Origin: Propionibacteriaceae bacterium
Lineage (GTDB): Bacteria; Actinomycetota; Actinomycetes; Propionibacteriales; Propionibacteriaceae
Direction of reading: 5' to 3'
Assembly (NCBI GenBank): GCA_031271975.1
Contig: JAISUR010000024.1
Span: 1 to 52,137 of the forward strand
DNA length: 52,137 bases
A model generated the notes under the pieces. That model was not told the origin of the DNA. It searched no databases and worked only from the letters and a program-made list of their open reading frames with translations. Within the stretch, counting starts at the first letter, position 1. Every line of letters begins with the position of its first letter. The translations under genes and the position numbers were made by a program. Shown piece by piece: positions 20,012 through 27,988 of the stretch.

Positions 20012-20922
20012 TGGCCATCGAACTGCGCGATCCGGAATCGGGGCTCAGCTATCCCGAGACGCTGGTCACCGCCGCCGAACCTTTCGCACAGCGTTCGGTG
20101 GCCGGGGTGCTCGGCACGTTTCTGGCCGTCGTCACGTATTTGGTGGTGGTGCCGATCGTGGCGCTGGCCGGAAATATGGCCGCTTGGGCGCTTGCCGGAT
20201 CGCCGGGGGAGTTCAAGGACTACGCCGCCCGGGCACAGGCGATGGAAATTCCCGCGGGCATGTTCACCCGGCACCTGGCGGTCGCCTGCCTGATTCTGAT
20301 CGCCCTGGCGGCGGTGGGCTGGTTCCACCGGGTCCGGGTGCGGTGGCTGTTCTCGGTGCAGCCGGGCTTCCGTTGGCGGTTCGGATTCTTGTGCTTCGCC
20401 GCGTCACTGGTGATCTTGTCCCTTGCGGGCTGGGCGGAGACCGGCTTCGCCACGCTCGCCGTGACGCCACAAGCCGACTTCGGCTGGTTCCTGGCCATGA
20501 TCATCTTGACCACGCCGCTGCAAGCGGCCGCCGAGGAGATCTTCTTCCGCGGCTACTTGCTGCAGTCGTTGACGCTGGTGGCGCGGAACAAGTGGGTGGG
20601 TGTGGCCCTGTCGGCGGCGCTGTTCGCCTTCTTCCACGCCGGGACAGATCCGCTGTTGTTCTCCTATCGCTTCGGCTTCGGGCTGATCGCCGGCGCCATC
20701 GTGGTGCTCACCGGCGGCCTGGAAGCCGGCATCGCCGCGCATGTGGTAAACAATCTGCTCTCTTTCACGACGGCGGCGCTGACCACATCAGTCGCTACGG
20801 CGCTGGTCGTGACCACCATCACCTGGAACCAGCTCGTCTTCCCGCTGCTTGGCTTCGCCGCCTGCGGTGCGGTTGCGGTGGCTTTGGGACGCAAGCTGCG
20901 AGTCGCCACCCAAACTCCATAA
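20011..20922 (+). CDS. CPBP-family intramembrane glutamic endopeptidase
   Basis: This 303-residue polytopic membrane protein has about eight predicted helices. It contains the CPBP/Abi (Rce1-like) motifs EEIFFRGYLL (catalytic Glu-Glu and Arg), FAFFHAG and HVVNNLLS. Family members cleave prenylated or signal-like peptides in the membrane, or act in bacteriocin immunity; the substrate here is unknown. GTG 20011 overlaps the FAH stop by one base. The N-terminal 35 residues are cytosolic and polar. Co-translation with two soluble metabolic enzymes is unexplained. Confidence 0.85.
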   Translation: MAIELRDPESGLSYPETLVTAAEPFAQRSVAGVLGTFLAVVTYLVVVPIVALAGNMAAWALAGSPGEFKDYAARAQAMEIPAGMFTRHLAVACLILIALAAVGWFHRVRVRWLFSVQPGFRWRFGFLCFAASLVILSLAGWAETGFATLAVTPQADFGWFLAMIILTTPLQAAAEEIFFRGYLLQSLTLVARNKWVGVALSAALFAFFHAGTDPLLFSYRFGFGLIAGAIVVLTGGLEAGIAAHVVNNLLSFTTAALTTSVATALVVTTITWNQLVFPLLGFAACGAVAVALGRKLRVATQTP

Positions 20923-20950
20923 TCGCTTGTCTTATCCGAAATGCAGGACC

Positions 20951-20984
20951 GCCCGGCACCCGGCGGCCCGGCGCCGTTTTCCCT
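20951..20984 (+). terminator. Probable terminator after the CPBP gene
   Basis: A GC-rich dyad (GGCACC... and CGGCGGCCCGGCGCCG) ends in GTTTTCCC, 30-60 bases after the stop. The pairing is imperfect, so this is a moderate call. Confidence 0.4.
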
Positions 20985-21021
20985 TGTTAAGCTGCCCTTA
21001 CCCCGGGGCGCTTAAACAAGG
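20982..21021. promoter_or_regulatory. Inverted repeat upstream of the secreted-protein gene
   Basis: CCTTGTTAAGC (20982-20992) pairs with GCTTAAACAAGG (21010-21021) with one bulged A. It lies 30 bases before the next start codon. No T-run follows, so an operator or a 5'-leader hairpin is likelier than a terminator. Confidence 0.4.
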
Positions 21022-21051
21022 CGCGCCCACGAATCATCAGGAGGATGAAAA

Positions 21052-22101
21052 ATGAGGAAGGCAATACTGGGAGCGGCACTCACCGCGGCCCTTGTTGTCG
21101 GCTCCGCAGTTCCGGCACATGCCGCGCAGACCCAAGCCGAGGCCGACGCGACCGCCACGCGCGAGGCGCTGGTGGAGATTGTCCGCCCGGCCGTGGATGC
21201 GGCGTACGACAATGTTGAAAGCACAATGGCCGCTTTGGTGAAGACGAGCGTGAAGTCGACGGTGGGCACGTCGGCGTCGCTGAAGACATTCGTCAAGCCG
21301 CTGCTGACCGCTGCCGTAACGGGCGCGCTGGCACAGTACGGCATCGCGGACCAACGCCTCACCGACCTCATCGACCGGGCTTTCACCGAGGCGCTGGAAA
21401 GCAAGCTGGTCACGAAGGTGCTCGATTCGTCGTTCACCCAGGCCGTCATCGACCGCACGGTTGACTACGCGGTGGCCGACATCGTCAGCCAGCTCGGCCT
21501 CGACGCGGAGGCGGAGCAGCAAGTCGCGGCCTTGGTGGAGAAGGTATTCAACGCCCCGCTGCAGTCCGTCGGCACCGCCGCCACGAAAGTCAAGGGCGAT
21601 TCCAAGCCGGCCTACACCGCCGGTGTGGGCGTCAACACCTCCTACTATGCCTACGACATCAACTCGTGGAACCAGGAAACCAGCTGCCTCGGCATCAAGA
21701 TCGGCAGCCGCTGCGTGGGCGTCACCGTGACCGGCAACTCAACGCCGAGCGACATCACCGTCACCGGCTGGAATACTTCCACCATCAAGACGCTGGTCTC
21801 GGCCACGGTGGGCGTTTCGTCGCTGGCCGCACTGGCCACCGCCAAGGACAAGCTGGCGCAGGTGGATCTGAAGGCCGTGCTCCTCAAGGCCGTGCAAAAG
21901 GCGATCGTGGACGAGATCAAGGCCCGCATCGACGCGCTGCTGCTGAAAGTCAAGACCGAAATCGTCAGCGCGCTGCAGGCCGAATTGAAGCAGATCGGCG
22001 TCACCGTGACGTTGAATCCGGCGGATTCCTACCAGGTGACGTTCACCAAGATCCTGGACGCGCTCAAGGCGAAAGGCATCAGCTACATCCCGAAGAAGTG
22101 A
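21052..22101 (+). CDS. Secreted helical protein of unknown function
   Basis: I do not recognise this 349-residue protein. A clear signal peptide (KAILGAALTAALVVGSAVPAHA-AQ) shows export, with no lipobox, sortase signal or membrane anchor. Residues about 30-165 and 260-349 are rich in Ala, Val, Leu, Lys and Asp and look helical. Between them is a short Gly/Tyr/Thr segment with two cysteines (SCLGIKIGSRCVG) that could form a disulfide. The repeated pattern of VxxVxxxAxxxAIVD-like stretches suggests amphipathic helices. ATG 21052 has a strong AGGAGG. It is flanked by unrelated genes and probably transcribed alone. Confidence 0.75.
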   Translation: MRKAILGAALTAALVVGSAVPAHAAQTQAEADATATREALVEIVRPAVDAAYDNVESTMAALVKTSVKSTVGTSASLKTFVKPLLTAAVTGALAQYGIADQRLTDLIDRAFTEALESKLVTKVLDSSFTQAVIDRTVDYAVADIVSQLGLDAEAEQQVAALVEKVFNAPLQSVGTAATKVKGDSKPAYTAGVGVNTSYYAYDINSWNQETSCLGIKIGSRCVGVTVTGNSTPSDITVTGWNTSTIKTLVSATVGVSSLAALATAKDKLAQVDLKAVLLKAVQKAIVDEIKARIDALLLKVKTEIVSALQAELKQIGVTVTLNPADSYQVTFTKILDALKAKGISYIPKK

Positions 22102-22118
22102 GGGACGCCTGTATGGCC

Positions 22119-22146
22119 TAGGCTAGTCCCGAACAAGGAGGGGGAC
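22119..22146 (+). promoter_or_regulatory. -10 box and ribosome binding site of the DyP gene
   Basis: TAGGCT (22119-22124) is followed by a short leader with AAGGAGGGGG before GTG 22147, so this gene is leadered, unlike many neighbours. Confidence 0.5.
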
Positions 22147-23088
22147 GTGGCCGTAAGCCCGCACATCGCCCAGGACGTCTACAAGGACGTCGGGCAGAAC
22201 GTAGTTTTCATCACGCTGGCGCTCAACCGGAGCGACCAGCAGGCCGAACGGGAAGCCGTCGCAGAGTTGGCGGGACGTCTTCCCGCGGTGCTCAACTCGA
22301 TGCGCATCCGGATGCCGGAGGCGGACGTGAAGTGCGCGCTGGGCTTCTCCGCGCAGGCGTGGGACTACCTGTATCCCGACGCCGCCAAGCCACGGGAGTT
22401 GGAGGACTTCGCCGGCTTGGCGGACAAGGGCTACACGATGCCGGGCACGCCCGCAGACCTGTTTCTGCATCTGCGGGCGGGCCAACAGGCCGTCTTGTAC
22501 GAGATCACCGACCAGTTGCGCGAGTTCTTCGCTCCTGTGGCGTCGGTGGTGGACGAGACGGCCGGGTTCCGCTATTTCGAGGGCCGCGCCATCATCGGCT
22601 TCATCGACGGCACCGAAGCCCCGGCCGAGTTCGAATCGGCCGACTACGCCATCATCGGCGACGAGGACGCCGAGTTCGCGGGTGGCTCGTATGCGTTCGC
22701 CCAAAAGTGGATCCACGACATGGACTTCTGGAAGTCGCTTCCGGTCGAAGAGCAGGAGCGCGCCGTGGGGCGCCGCAAGTTCTCGGACCTGGAGCTCGAC
22801 GACGCGGCGAAGGCGCCAAACGCGCACAACGTCGCGGCCAAGGTCGAACTGGATGGCGAAGAGCAGAAGATCGTGCGCATGAACGTGCCGTTCGCCGATC
22901 TGGGGACCGGAGAATCCGGCACCTACTTCATCGGCTACGCACGCAGTTGGCACGTGACGCGGGCGATGCTGGGGCAAATGCTCGAGCTGGGGGACTACCT
23001 GTTGCAGTTCAGCCGAATTGTCACCGGGCAGTTGTTCTTCATCCCGTCGCGGCCGCTGCTGGGCCGCATCGCGGACGACGATCTGTAG
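22147..23088 (+). CDS. Dye-decolourising (DyP-type) heme peroxidase, YfeX-like
   Basis: This 313-residue protein is a DyP-type peroxidase using heme to reduce hydrogen peroxide. The distal GxxDG motif is GFIDGTEAP (Asp acid-base residue). GGSYAFAQKWIHDM and VGRRKFSDLEL follow, then the proximal His in APNAHNVAAKVEL, and the distal Arg in the IVRMNVPF segment. RLPAVLN and the short length without a Tat signal match the cytosolic YfeX/P-type subgroup. Such proteins are sometimes cargo of encapsulin shells, but no C-terminal cargo peptide or encapsulin gene is evident here. It is monocistronic. Confidence 0.9.
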   Translation: MAVSPHIAQDVYKDVGQNVVFITLALNRSDQQAEREAVAELAGRLPAVLNSMRIRMPEADVKCALGFSAQAWDYLYPDAAKPRELEDFAGLADKGYTMPGTPADLFLHLRAGQQAVLYEITDQLREFFAPVASVVDETAGFRYFEGRAIIGFIDGTEAPAEFESADYAIIGDEDAEFAGGSYAFAQKWIHDMDFWKSLPVEEQERAVGRRKFSDLELDDAAKAPNAHNVAAKVELDGEEQKIVRMNVPFADLGTGESGTYFIGYARSWHVTRAMLGQMLELGDYLLQFSRIVTGQLFFIPSRPLLGRIADDDL

Positions 23089-23114
23089 CGGCCAGCCAGG
23101 CTTAGCGAAGGCCA

Positions 23115-23147
23115 AAATGCAAGTATGCAAGCACATGCTTGCATTTC
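23115..23147. promoter_or_regulatory. TetR operator
   Basis: ATGCAAGCACATGCTTGCAT (23125-23144) is a perfect 9-2-9 palindrome. A third ATGCAAG half-site lies at 23117-23123. It overlaps a TTGCAT -35 box (23140-23145) placed 16 bases before the TACCTT -10 box of the TetR gene, as expected for autorepression. Confidence 0.7.
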
Positions 23148-23173
23148 ACCGTTGATCGCGCTACCTTGGTGTC
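23140..23173 (+). promoter_or_regulatory. Promoter of the TetR-efflux operon
   Basis: TTGCAT, 16 bases, TACCTT (23162-23167), 6 bases, ATG. This is a leaderless-type start overlapping the palindromic operator. Confidence 0.6.
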
Positions 23174-23782
23174 ATGAGCGATGGCGAAGGGGTCAACCAG
23201 ACCAGGCAGGCGATCTTGGATGCGACATTCCAGGTGCTTGCCGAGGGCGGTTTGCGCGGGGCCACGACGCGGGGTATAGCTCAGGCGGCGGGCGTCAACG
23301 AGGTGACGATCTTCCGCCACTTCGGCTCCAAGAACAACTTGATCACGTGTGCCCTCAACACCCGGTTCGCGGCCGTGCGGCGTGAAGCCGTGCAGTACAC
23401 GGGTGACATTGAGGCGGACCTGATTCGATTGGCGAGCAATGTGGGCGCCGCGTTGGAGGCGTTTGGCCCCGTTGTCCGCACACTCTTTGCCGAACTGCCG
23501 CTCGATCCGGAGTTGGCATCCGGCGTGGTCGGGCCGCGGGAGCTCTTCAGCGCGATCACCGCGATGCTGAATCGCTATCAACAAGCTGGCTTGCTCGTCA
23601 ACGAACCTGGCGGAAGCCTCGTTCCGGCATTCATCGGGCCGCTTTTCGTCCGCTTCTTGGTGATGGGCCATCCAGTGGCGCCGGTCGAATTGGGCGCACC
23701 TTTCGACGCTGAGCGGCATGTGAAGCGGTTCCTGTACGGCCGGCTCGCCGTGCCAGCGGACAGTGGCGACAAGGAGCCATGA
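23174..23782 (+). CDS. TetR-family regulator of the export operon
   Basis: This 202-residue protein has an N-terminal TetR helix-turn-helix (QAILDATFQVLAEGGLRGATTRGIAQAAGVNEVTIFRHFGSK, about residues 11-52) and a C-terminal ligand-binding domain with no recognisable ligand. It is the first gene of a seven-gene transport operon, overlaps the next gene by four bases (ATGA), and has a matching palindrome over its own promoter. The likely role is a repressor released by the compound that the pump exports. Confidence 0.9.
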   Translation: MSDGEGVNQTRQAILDATFQVLAEGGLRGATTRGIAQAAGVNEVTIFRHFGSKNNLITCALNTRFAAVRREAVQYTGDIEADLIRLASNVGAALEAFGPVVRTLFAELPLDPELASGVVGPRELFSAITAMLNRYQQAGLLVNEPGGSLVPAFIGPLFVRFLVMGHPVAPVELGAPFDAERHVKRFLYGRLAVPADSGDKEP

Positions 23783-24996
23783 TGCGCAAGTCGGCGACTG
23801 CGCTGGCTTCGTTGGCGATCTGCGCGGGGCTGCTGGCCGGCTGCACCCCCGCGTCTTCGGGGATCACCGTCACGGGCACGGTTGACGATGCGACCGTCGC
23901 GGTGGCGGTGCCCGCAATCGCCGGTCCAGCCGCGGTGAGCGCCGCCAGCGTCCTTGGTTTGGGATCAGTGGTCTCGGTCACGTCGGTGTCCGTGCGCGTC
24001 GGTGATGAAGTTGCCGCGGGGCAGGTGATCGCTGTCGTCGACGCCGACCCGCTGCAGGCCCAGTTGGCCGCGGCCCAAGCAGACGAAGCCGCTGCCAGCG
24101 CCCAGGTGCAGGTGCTCGCGTCTTCCATCGACGCAACTTATGACAAGGCCGCCGATATCGCCGACGCGAAAAAGAAGATCAACAAGGCGATCAAAGAGTT
24201 GAAGAAGACGCGGGCCAAGCTGGTGAAGGCCCAAAAGCAAGCCAAGAAGGCGCGCACGCAACTGGCGAAGCAGTTGCAGCAGGCCCAGGCCTTGCTGGAC
24301 AACTATCCGCCTTCCCCTCCTCCGGGCACGCCGACACAGGCTGAATTGCAGGCGGCGATCAAGCAACTCAAAGCAGCCATCAAGAAAGTCGACGCTGGTC
24401 TGAAGACCATCAAGAAGGCGCTGCCCAAGCTTGACAAGGGGCTTGCCACTGCCAAGAAGGGACTCAAGGACCTCAACAAAGCGTCTACCAAGCTGACAGA
24501 CGCCCGGGCAACTTTGAAAGACGCCAAGGAAGTGGCCGAGATCGCCGCCGGCGCGTCCAGCATCCCCGTGGAAATGGTGCAGGCCCAGCTCGCGGTCGGC
24601 GAGGTGGCCGCCCCGGTTTCCGGCGTCGTGGTGTTTGCGGCCAAGGTGGGGGACCGGTTGGCTCCGGGAGCCAGCTTGGTCACCATCCGCGAGCAGCAGC
24701 CCAGCACGGTCACGGCGTGGCTTTCCCCAGCGCAGGCGGCCCGGGTGTGCGTCGGCGACGCCGCGCAGATCACCGGAGACTGGATGCTGCCCGGCAGCAC
24801 TGTCGGCGCCAAGTTGACGCGGTTTGCCGAGTCGTATGCCTATCCGCCCACCGACGTGCCCACTGACGAAATCCATCTGACTACCGCGTTGGAGGTCGAA
24901 TTCACGGCCGACGCGCAACTGCCCGCCGGAGTGCCGGTGGACATCTCGCTCCCTGGCTGCCGTCCGGCGGCCGATCCGATCCAAACGAACGGATGA
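23779..24996 (+). CDS. Lipoprotein membrane-fusion protein with long lysine-rich coiled coil
   Basis: This 405-residue protein is a periplasmic-adaptor-like (HlyD/biotinyl-lipoyl) subunit of an exporter. Its signal peptide ends in a lipobox, LLAGC (Cys about 22), so it is probably lipid-anchored outside the membrane. A split lipoyl-like domain (VRVGDEVAAGQVIAVVDADPL and GEVAAPVSGVVVFAAKVGDRLAPGASLV) flanks two long helices (about residues 115-260) very rich in Lys, Ala, Leu and Gln, separated by a proline turn PPSPPPGT. That is the classical helical hairpin of membrane-fusion proteins. In an organism with no Gram-negative outer membrane such a hairpin must serve another purpose, such as extending through the cell wall. 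It lies just upstream of a second adaptor. Confidence 0.82.
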   Translation: MMRKSATALASLAICAGLLAGCTPASSGITVTGTVDDATVAVAVPAIAGPAAVSAASVLGLGSVVSVTSVSVRVGDEVAAGQVIAVVDADPLQAQLAAAQADEAAASAQVQVLASSIDATYDKAADIADAKKKINKAIKELKKTRAKLVKAQKQAKKARTQLAKQLQQAQALLDNYPPSPPPGTPTQAELQAAIKQLKAAIKKVDAGLKTIKKALPKLDKGLATAKKGLKDLNKASTKLTDARATLKDAKEVAEIAAGASSIPVEMVQAQLAVGEVAAPVSGVVVFAAKVGDRLAPGASLVTIREQQPSTVTAWLSPAQAARVCVGDAAQITGDWMLPGSTVGAKLTRFAESYAYPPTDVPTDEIHLTTALEVEFTADAQLPAGVPVDISLPGCRPAADPIQTNG

Positions 24997-24999
24997 ATC

Positions 25000-25806
25000 A
25001 TGGCTGATAAGAAGTTCCACGGCCCGCCGATCCCGGTCCGCATCGCTGTGTTGTTGCTGCTGCTGGGCGGCGGCTTCTGGTGGTGGTGGTCGTCCAACGC
25101 CGCGGAGAATCCGGCCGACGATGCCGCCACCACGCTGAGCGGGTCGCTGGAGGCCGTCGAGTACCAAGTGTCGCCGGCCATCGCGGGCCGGGTCGTCGAG
25201 TTGAACGTGGCCGAGGGCGACAAGGTAGCGGTCTCAGACGTGCTCGTGAAACTCGACGACACCACGCTGGCCTTGCAAGTCGAGCAGGCTAAGCAGGCCG
25301 TCACGGTTGCCAAGGCCAATCAGACCAACGTCAAGAACGACAAGGACAAGACCAAGGCTGATCGCACGGCGGCCGCGGCGAAAGTGGCCCAAGCCGAGGC
25401 TGCGGTAAAGCTGGCCGAGGCGCAGCTCTCCTACGCGACGATCACCGCGCCACAGGCGGGCACGGTCACGTCGGTGACAACGAACGTCGGTCAGAACGCC
25501 GCGCCCGCCAAGACGCTGCTGACCATCGTGGAGACCGACCATCTGTTTGCCCGCGTATACGTGTCGGAGACCGAGATTGGCAATGTCTTGGTGGGGCAGG
25601 GGGCTCAGGCGACCACTGATTCGAGCCAGCAGACGTTCGCGGGGAAGGTGACCTTCATCGCCTCGCAGGCGCAGTTCACACCAAACACCATCCAGACCAA
25701 AGAACAGCGCGTAAAGCTCGTGTACGAGGTGCGGGTGGAGTTGGATGACCCGTCCGGCACGCTGAAACCCGGCATGCCGGTCGACGTGACCCTGGCCACG
25801 TCATGA
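25000..25806 (+). CDS. YbhG-like HlyD family membrane-fusion protein
   Basis: This 268-residue single-pass protein has one N-terminal membrane helix (IAVLLLLLGGGFWWWW, about residues 13-29). The lipoyl half SPAIAGRVVELNVAEGDKVAVSDVLVKLDD, a short helical hairpin (about 92-135), and the second half SYATITAPQAGTVTSVTTNVGQNA follow. FTPNTIQTKEQRVKLVYEVRV near residue 225 closely resembles the C-terminal part of YbhG/EmrA-like adaptors of the YbhGFSR exporter. It follows the lipoprotein adaptor after 3 bases and its stop overlaps the next start (ATGA). Confidence 0.87.
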   Translation: MADKKFHGPPIPVRIAVLLLLLGGGFWWWWSSNAAENPADDAATTLSGSLEAVEYQVSPAIAGRVVELNVAEGDKVAVSDVLVKLDDTTLALQVEQAKQAVTVAKANQTNVKNDKDKTKADRTAAAAKVAQAEAAVKLAEAQLSYATITAPQAGTVTSVTTNVGQNAAPAKTLLTIVETDHLFARVYVSETEIGNVLVGQGAQATTDSSQQTFAGKVTFIASQAQFTPNTIQTKEQRVKLVYEVRVELDDPSGTLKPGMPVDVTLATS

Positions 25807-26849
25807 GCGAGCCCGCCACCGGCGCCCGGGGCGGGACCACCGGGCCTGTGGACCCCGCGCTCCCCGTCATCCCGGACTCGTTCCGGCATCTCGGACGAAG
25901 TCCGGTCCCCGCCACCGGGTTGGCCGTGCAAGTCCGTGGCCTGCGCCGCACTTTCGGTGAAACAGTCGCCGTCGGGGGTGTCACCCTGGACGTGCCCATC
26001 GCGGCGGTGTTCGGGCTGCTGGGTCCGGACGGCGCCGGCAAGTCCACGCTGATCCGGATGCTGGCCACCACGCTTCTCCCCGATGAAGGGGACGCGGAGG
26101 TGTTTGGGGTGTCAGTGACCTCGAATCCCAAGGCGGTCCGTCCCCGCATCGGCTACATGTCACAGCGATTCTCGATGTATCCGGATCTGTCCGTCCGCGA
26201 GAACATGGACTTCTTCGCTTCCATCCGCGGGGTGTCCAAAGCCGATCGCCGCACGCGCGGCGATGCGCTGCTGGAGTCGATGGGGCTGGCCGAATTCGCC
26301 GGCCGCCAAGCGATGCGCTTGTCGGGTGGCATGAAACAGAAGCTGATGCTGGCCACCACCTTGATGCACGAGCCCGACTTGCTGCTGCTGGACGAGCCGA
26401 CCACGGGCGTCGACCCCGTGTCGCGCCGCGAGTTCTGGCGGATACTGGCGGACCTGCACGAAGCCGGCAAGACGGTGCTGGTGGCCACCCCTTACATGGA
26501 CGAAGCCGAACGCTGCACGGACATCGCCTTCCTTGATTCGGGCATGATCCGCGAAGCCGGGACACCCGCGGAAATCAAGGCCAAAGTCCCGGGGCGCCTG
26601 CTCGAATTGCGCGCGGGGGATCCGCGTGCCGCGACGCGTGCCATCGCGGGGTTGCCGGGCGTGTTGTCGGCACATCCGCTCGGTGACAATGTGCGCGTGT
26701 TGTGGGATTCCAGCGCCGATCCGGAGCCCGTCCTGGCAGCGGCCCTGTTGGAAGCCGGGATCGCCGAGTCAGGCGTCCGCGAAATCGCGCCCGATATGGA
26801 AACGGTCTTTTCGCATCTCGCCGAGTCTGGTCCGGAGGCGGCGGCGTGA
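25803..26849 (+). CDS. ABC exporter ATPase, YbhF-like (first half)
   Basis: This 348-residue nucleotide-binding subunit has Walker A GPDGAGKST (Asp instead of the usual Asn), signature LSGGMKQKL, and Walker B LLLLDEPTTGVDP. It resembles the first ATPase half of YbhF; the second half is encoded separately at 29116. The first 38 residues are an extension containing LPVIPDSFRHLGRSPVPAT, coded by a copy of the dispersed palindromic repeat, before the ABC domain starts at GLAVQVRGLRRTFGE. The ~70-residue C-terminal tail resembles DUF4162. Start ATG 25803 overlaps the upstream stop; a later GTG at 25923 would remove the repeat and is a real alternative. Confidence 0.88.
   Translation: MSEPATGARGGTTGPVDPALPVIPDSFRHLGRSPVPATGLAVQVRGLRRTFGETVAVGGVTLDVPIAAVFGLLGPDGAGKSTLIRMLATTLLPDEGDAEVFGVSVTSNPKAVRPRIGYMSQRFSMYPDLSVRENMDFFASIRGVSKADRRTRGDALLESMGLAEFAGRQAMRLSGGMKQKLMLATTLMHEPDLLLLDEPTTGVDPVSRREFWRILADLHEAGKTVLVATPYMDEAERCTDIAFLDSGMIREAGTPAEIKAKVPGRLLELRAGDPRAATRAIAGLPGVLSAHPLGDNVRVLWDSSADPEPVLAAALLEAGIAESGVREIAPDMETVFSHLAESGPEAAA
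25860..25912. repeat. Dispersed palindromic repeat inside an ABC ATPase gene
   Basis: In reverse complement, 25860-25890 matches the maltokinase repeat core (GATGCCGGAAC, then AGTCCGG, then ATGACGGG) with only a few changes. A second CCGGA-like dyad follows to 25912. It is read in frame as residues about 19-37, PALPVIPDSFRHLGRSPVP. Confidence 0.65.
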
Positions 26850-27988
26850 AGGGCCTGGGGCGAATGGGCGCGGTGGTGGCCAAGGAATTCAAACACCTGG
26901 GCCGCGACCCGCGGATGCTCGCCGCCGTCATCCTGCTGCCGATCATGCAGTTGCTGCTGTTCGCGTACGCGCTCAGCTTCGACGTCGATCAAGTTCCCAC
27001 GGTTGTGATCGACATGGACAAGACCCAGACCAGCCAGCAGTATGCGGGCCGGTACGAGCAGTCGGTCTTCTTCAACGTCGTCCGCCATGGCGAAACGATG
27101 GACGACGCGGACGTGTCTTTTCAGCGGGGCGTCGCCCGGGTGGCGGTGATCATCCCGGCCGGGTTCGAACACCAGATCAAGTCTGGAGCCCAGGCCGAGG
27201 TGGCCGTCCTGGTCGACGGCAGCGAGCCCAACTCCGCACGGGTGGGCCAGTTGTATTCGGTCGCGCTCAACCAGTTGTTCAGCGCGGAACTCACCCGGGA
27301 ATGGGCCGAGCGGCAGGGGCTGGATCTGTCGGCCGTCAGCGGCATGGAGCCGCGTGTCCGCACCTGGTACAACCCGAACCGGCGTTCGTCCGACTTCCTG
27401 ATCCCCGGCCTGATGGTGGTGATCCTGGCGATCGTCACCATCCAGCAGACCGCCGTCACCTTGGTGCGCGAACGCACGCTCGGCACGCAAGAGCAGCTCG
27501 AAGTCAGCCCGATGCGCCAGGTGGAGTTGATGCTGGGGAAGATCATCCCGTGGGCGCTGCTGGCGTTCGTGGACGTTGTAGTGATCATCGCGATCGGCGT
27601 TTTCGGCATGGGCGTGCCGCTGCGTGGGAGCATCCCCATGCTGGCCTTGGGGGCGACGTTGTTCATCTTGTCGTCGCTCGGCTTTGGGTTGGCGATTTCG
27701 GCCGTCGCGCCAACCGAGGACACCGCGAACATCGGGGCGCTGATGCTGGCGTTCCTGCCGTCGTTCCTGCTTTCGGGATTCGTGTTCCCACTTGGGCAGA
27801 TGCCCGAAGTCGTGCAGTGGATCTCCTACGTGTTCCCGGCGCGGTACATGATGTCGCTGTCGCGCGGCGTGTTCCTCAAAGGGGCCGGCTTCGCGGAATT
27901 GTGGCCGGAGCTTGCGGCACTCGCCGTCACCTCGTTCATCCTCATCGCCATCGCCACCGTTTTGTATGCGAGGAAGGTGCGGCAATGA
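26846..27988 (+). CDS. ABC-2 type permease, YbhS/YbhR-like (first)
   Basis: This 380-residue permease has the YbhS/YbhR plan: an N-terminal helix (LAAVILLPIMQLLLFAYALSF), a large extracellular domain (about residues 45-170), and five more helices at the C-terminal end. NPNRRSSDFLIPGLMVVIL, ERTLGTQEQLEVSPMRQVELMLGK and SGFVFPLGQMP are family signatures of the ABC-2 export domain. GTG 26846 overlaps the stop of the ATPase gene and its own stop overlaps the second permease. The substrate is unknown; relatives export drugs, sodium or lipids. Confidence 0.88.
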   Translation: MKGLGRMGAVVAKEFKHLGRDPRMLAAVILLPIMQLLLFAYALSFDVDQVPTVVIDMDKTQTSQQYAGRYEQSVFFNVVRHGETMDDADVSFQRGVARVAVIIPAGFEHQIKSGAQAEVAVLVDGSEPNSARVGQLYSVALNQLFSAELTREWAERQGLDLSAVSGMEPRVRTWYNPNRRSSDFLIPGLMVVILAIVTIQQTAVTLVRERTLGTQEQLEVSPMRQVELMLGKIIPWALLAFVDVVVIIAIGVFGMGVPLRGSIPMLALGATLFILSSLGFGLAISAVAPTEDTANIGALMLAFLPSFLLSGFVFPLGQMPEVVQWISYVFPARYMMSLSRGVFLKGAGFAELWPELAALAVTSFILIAIATVLYARKVRQ

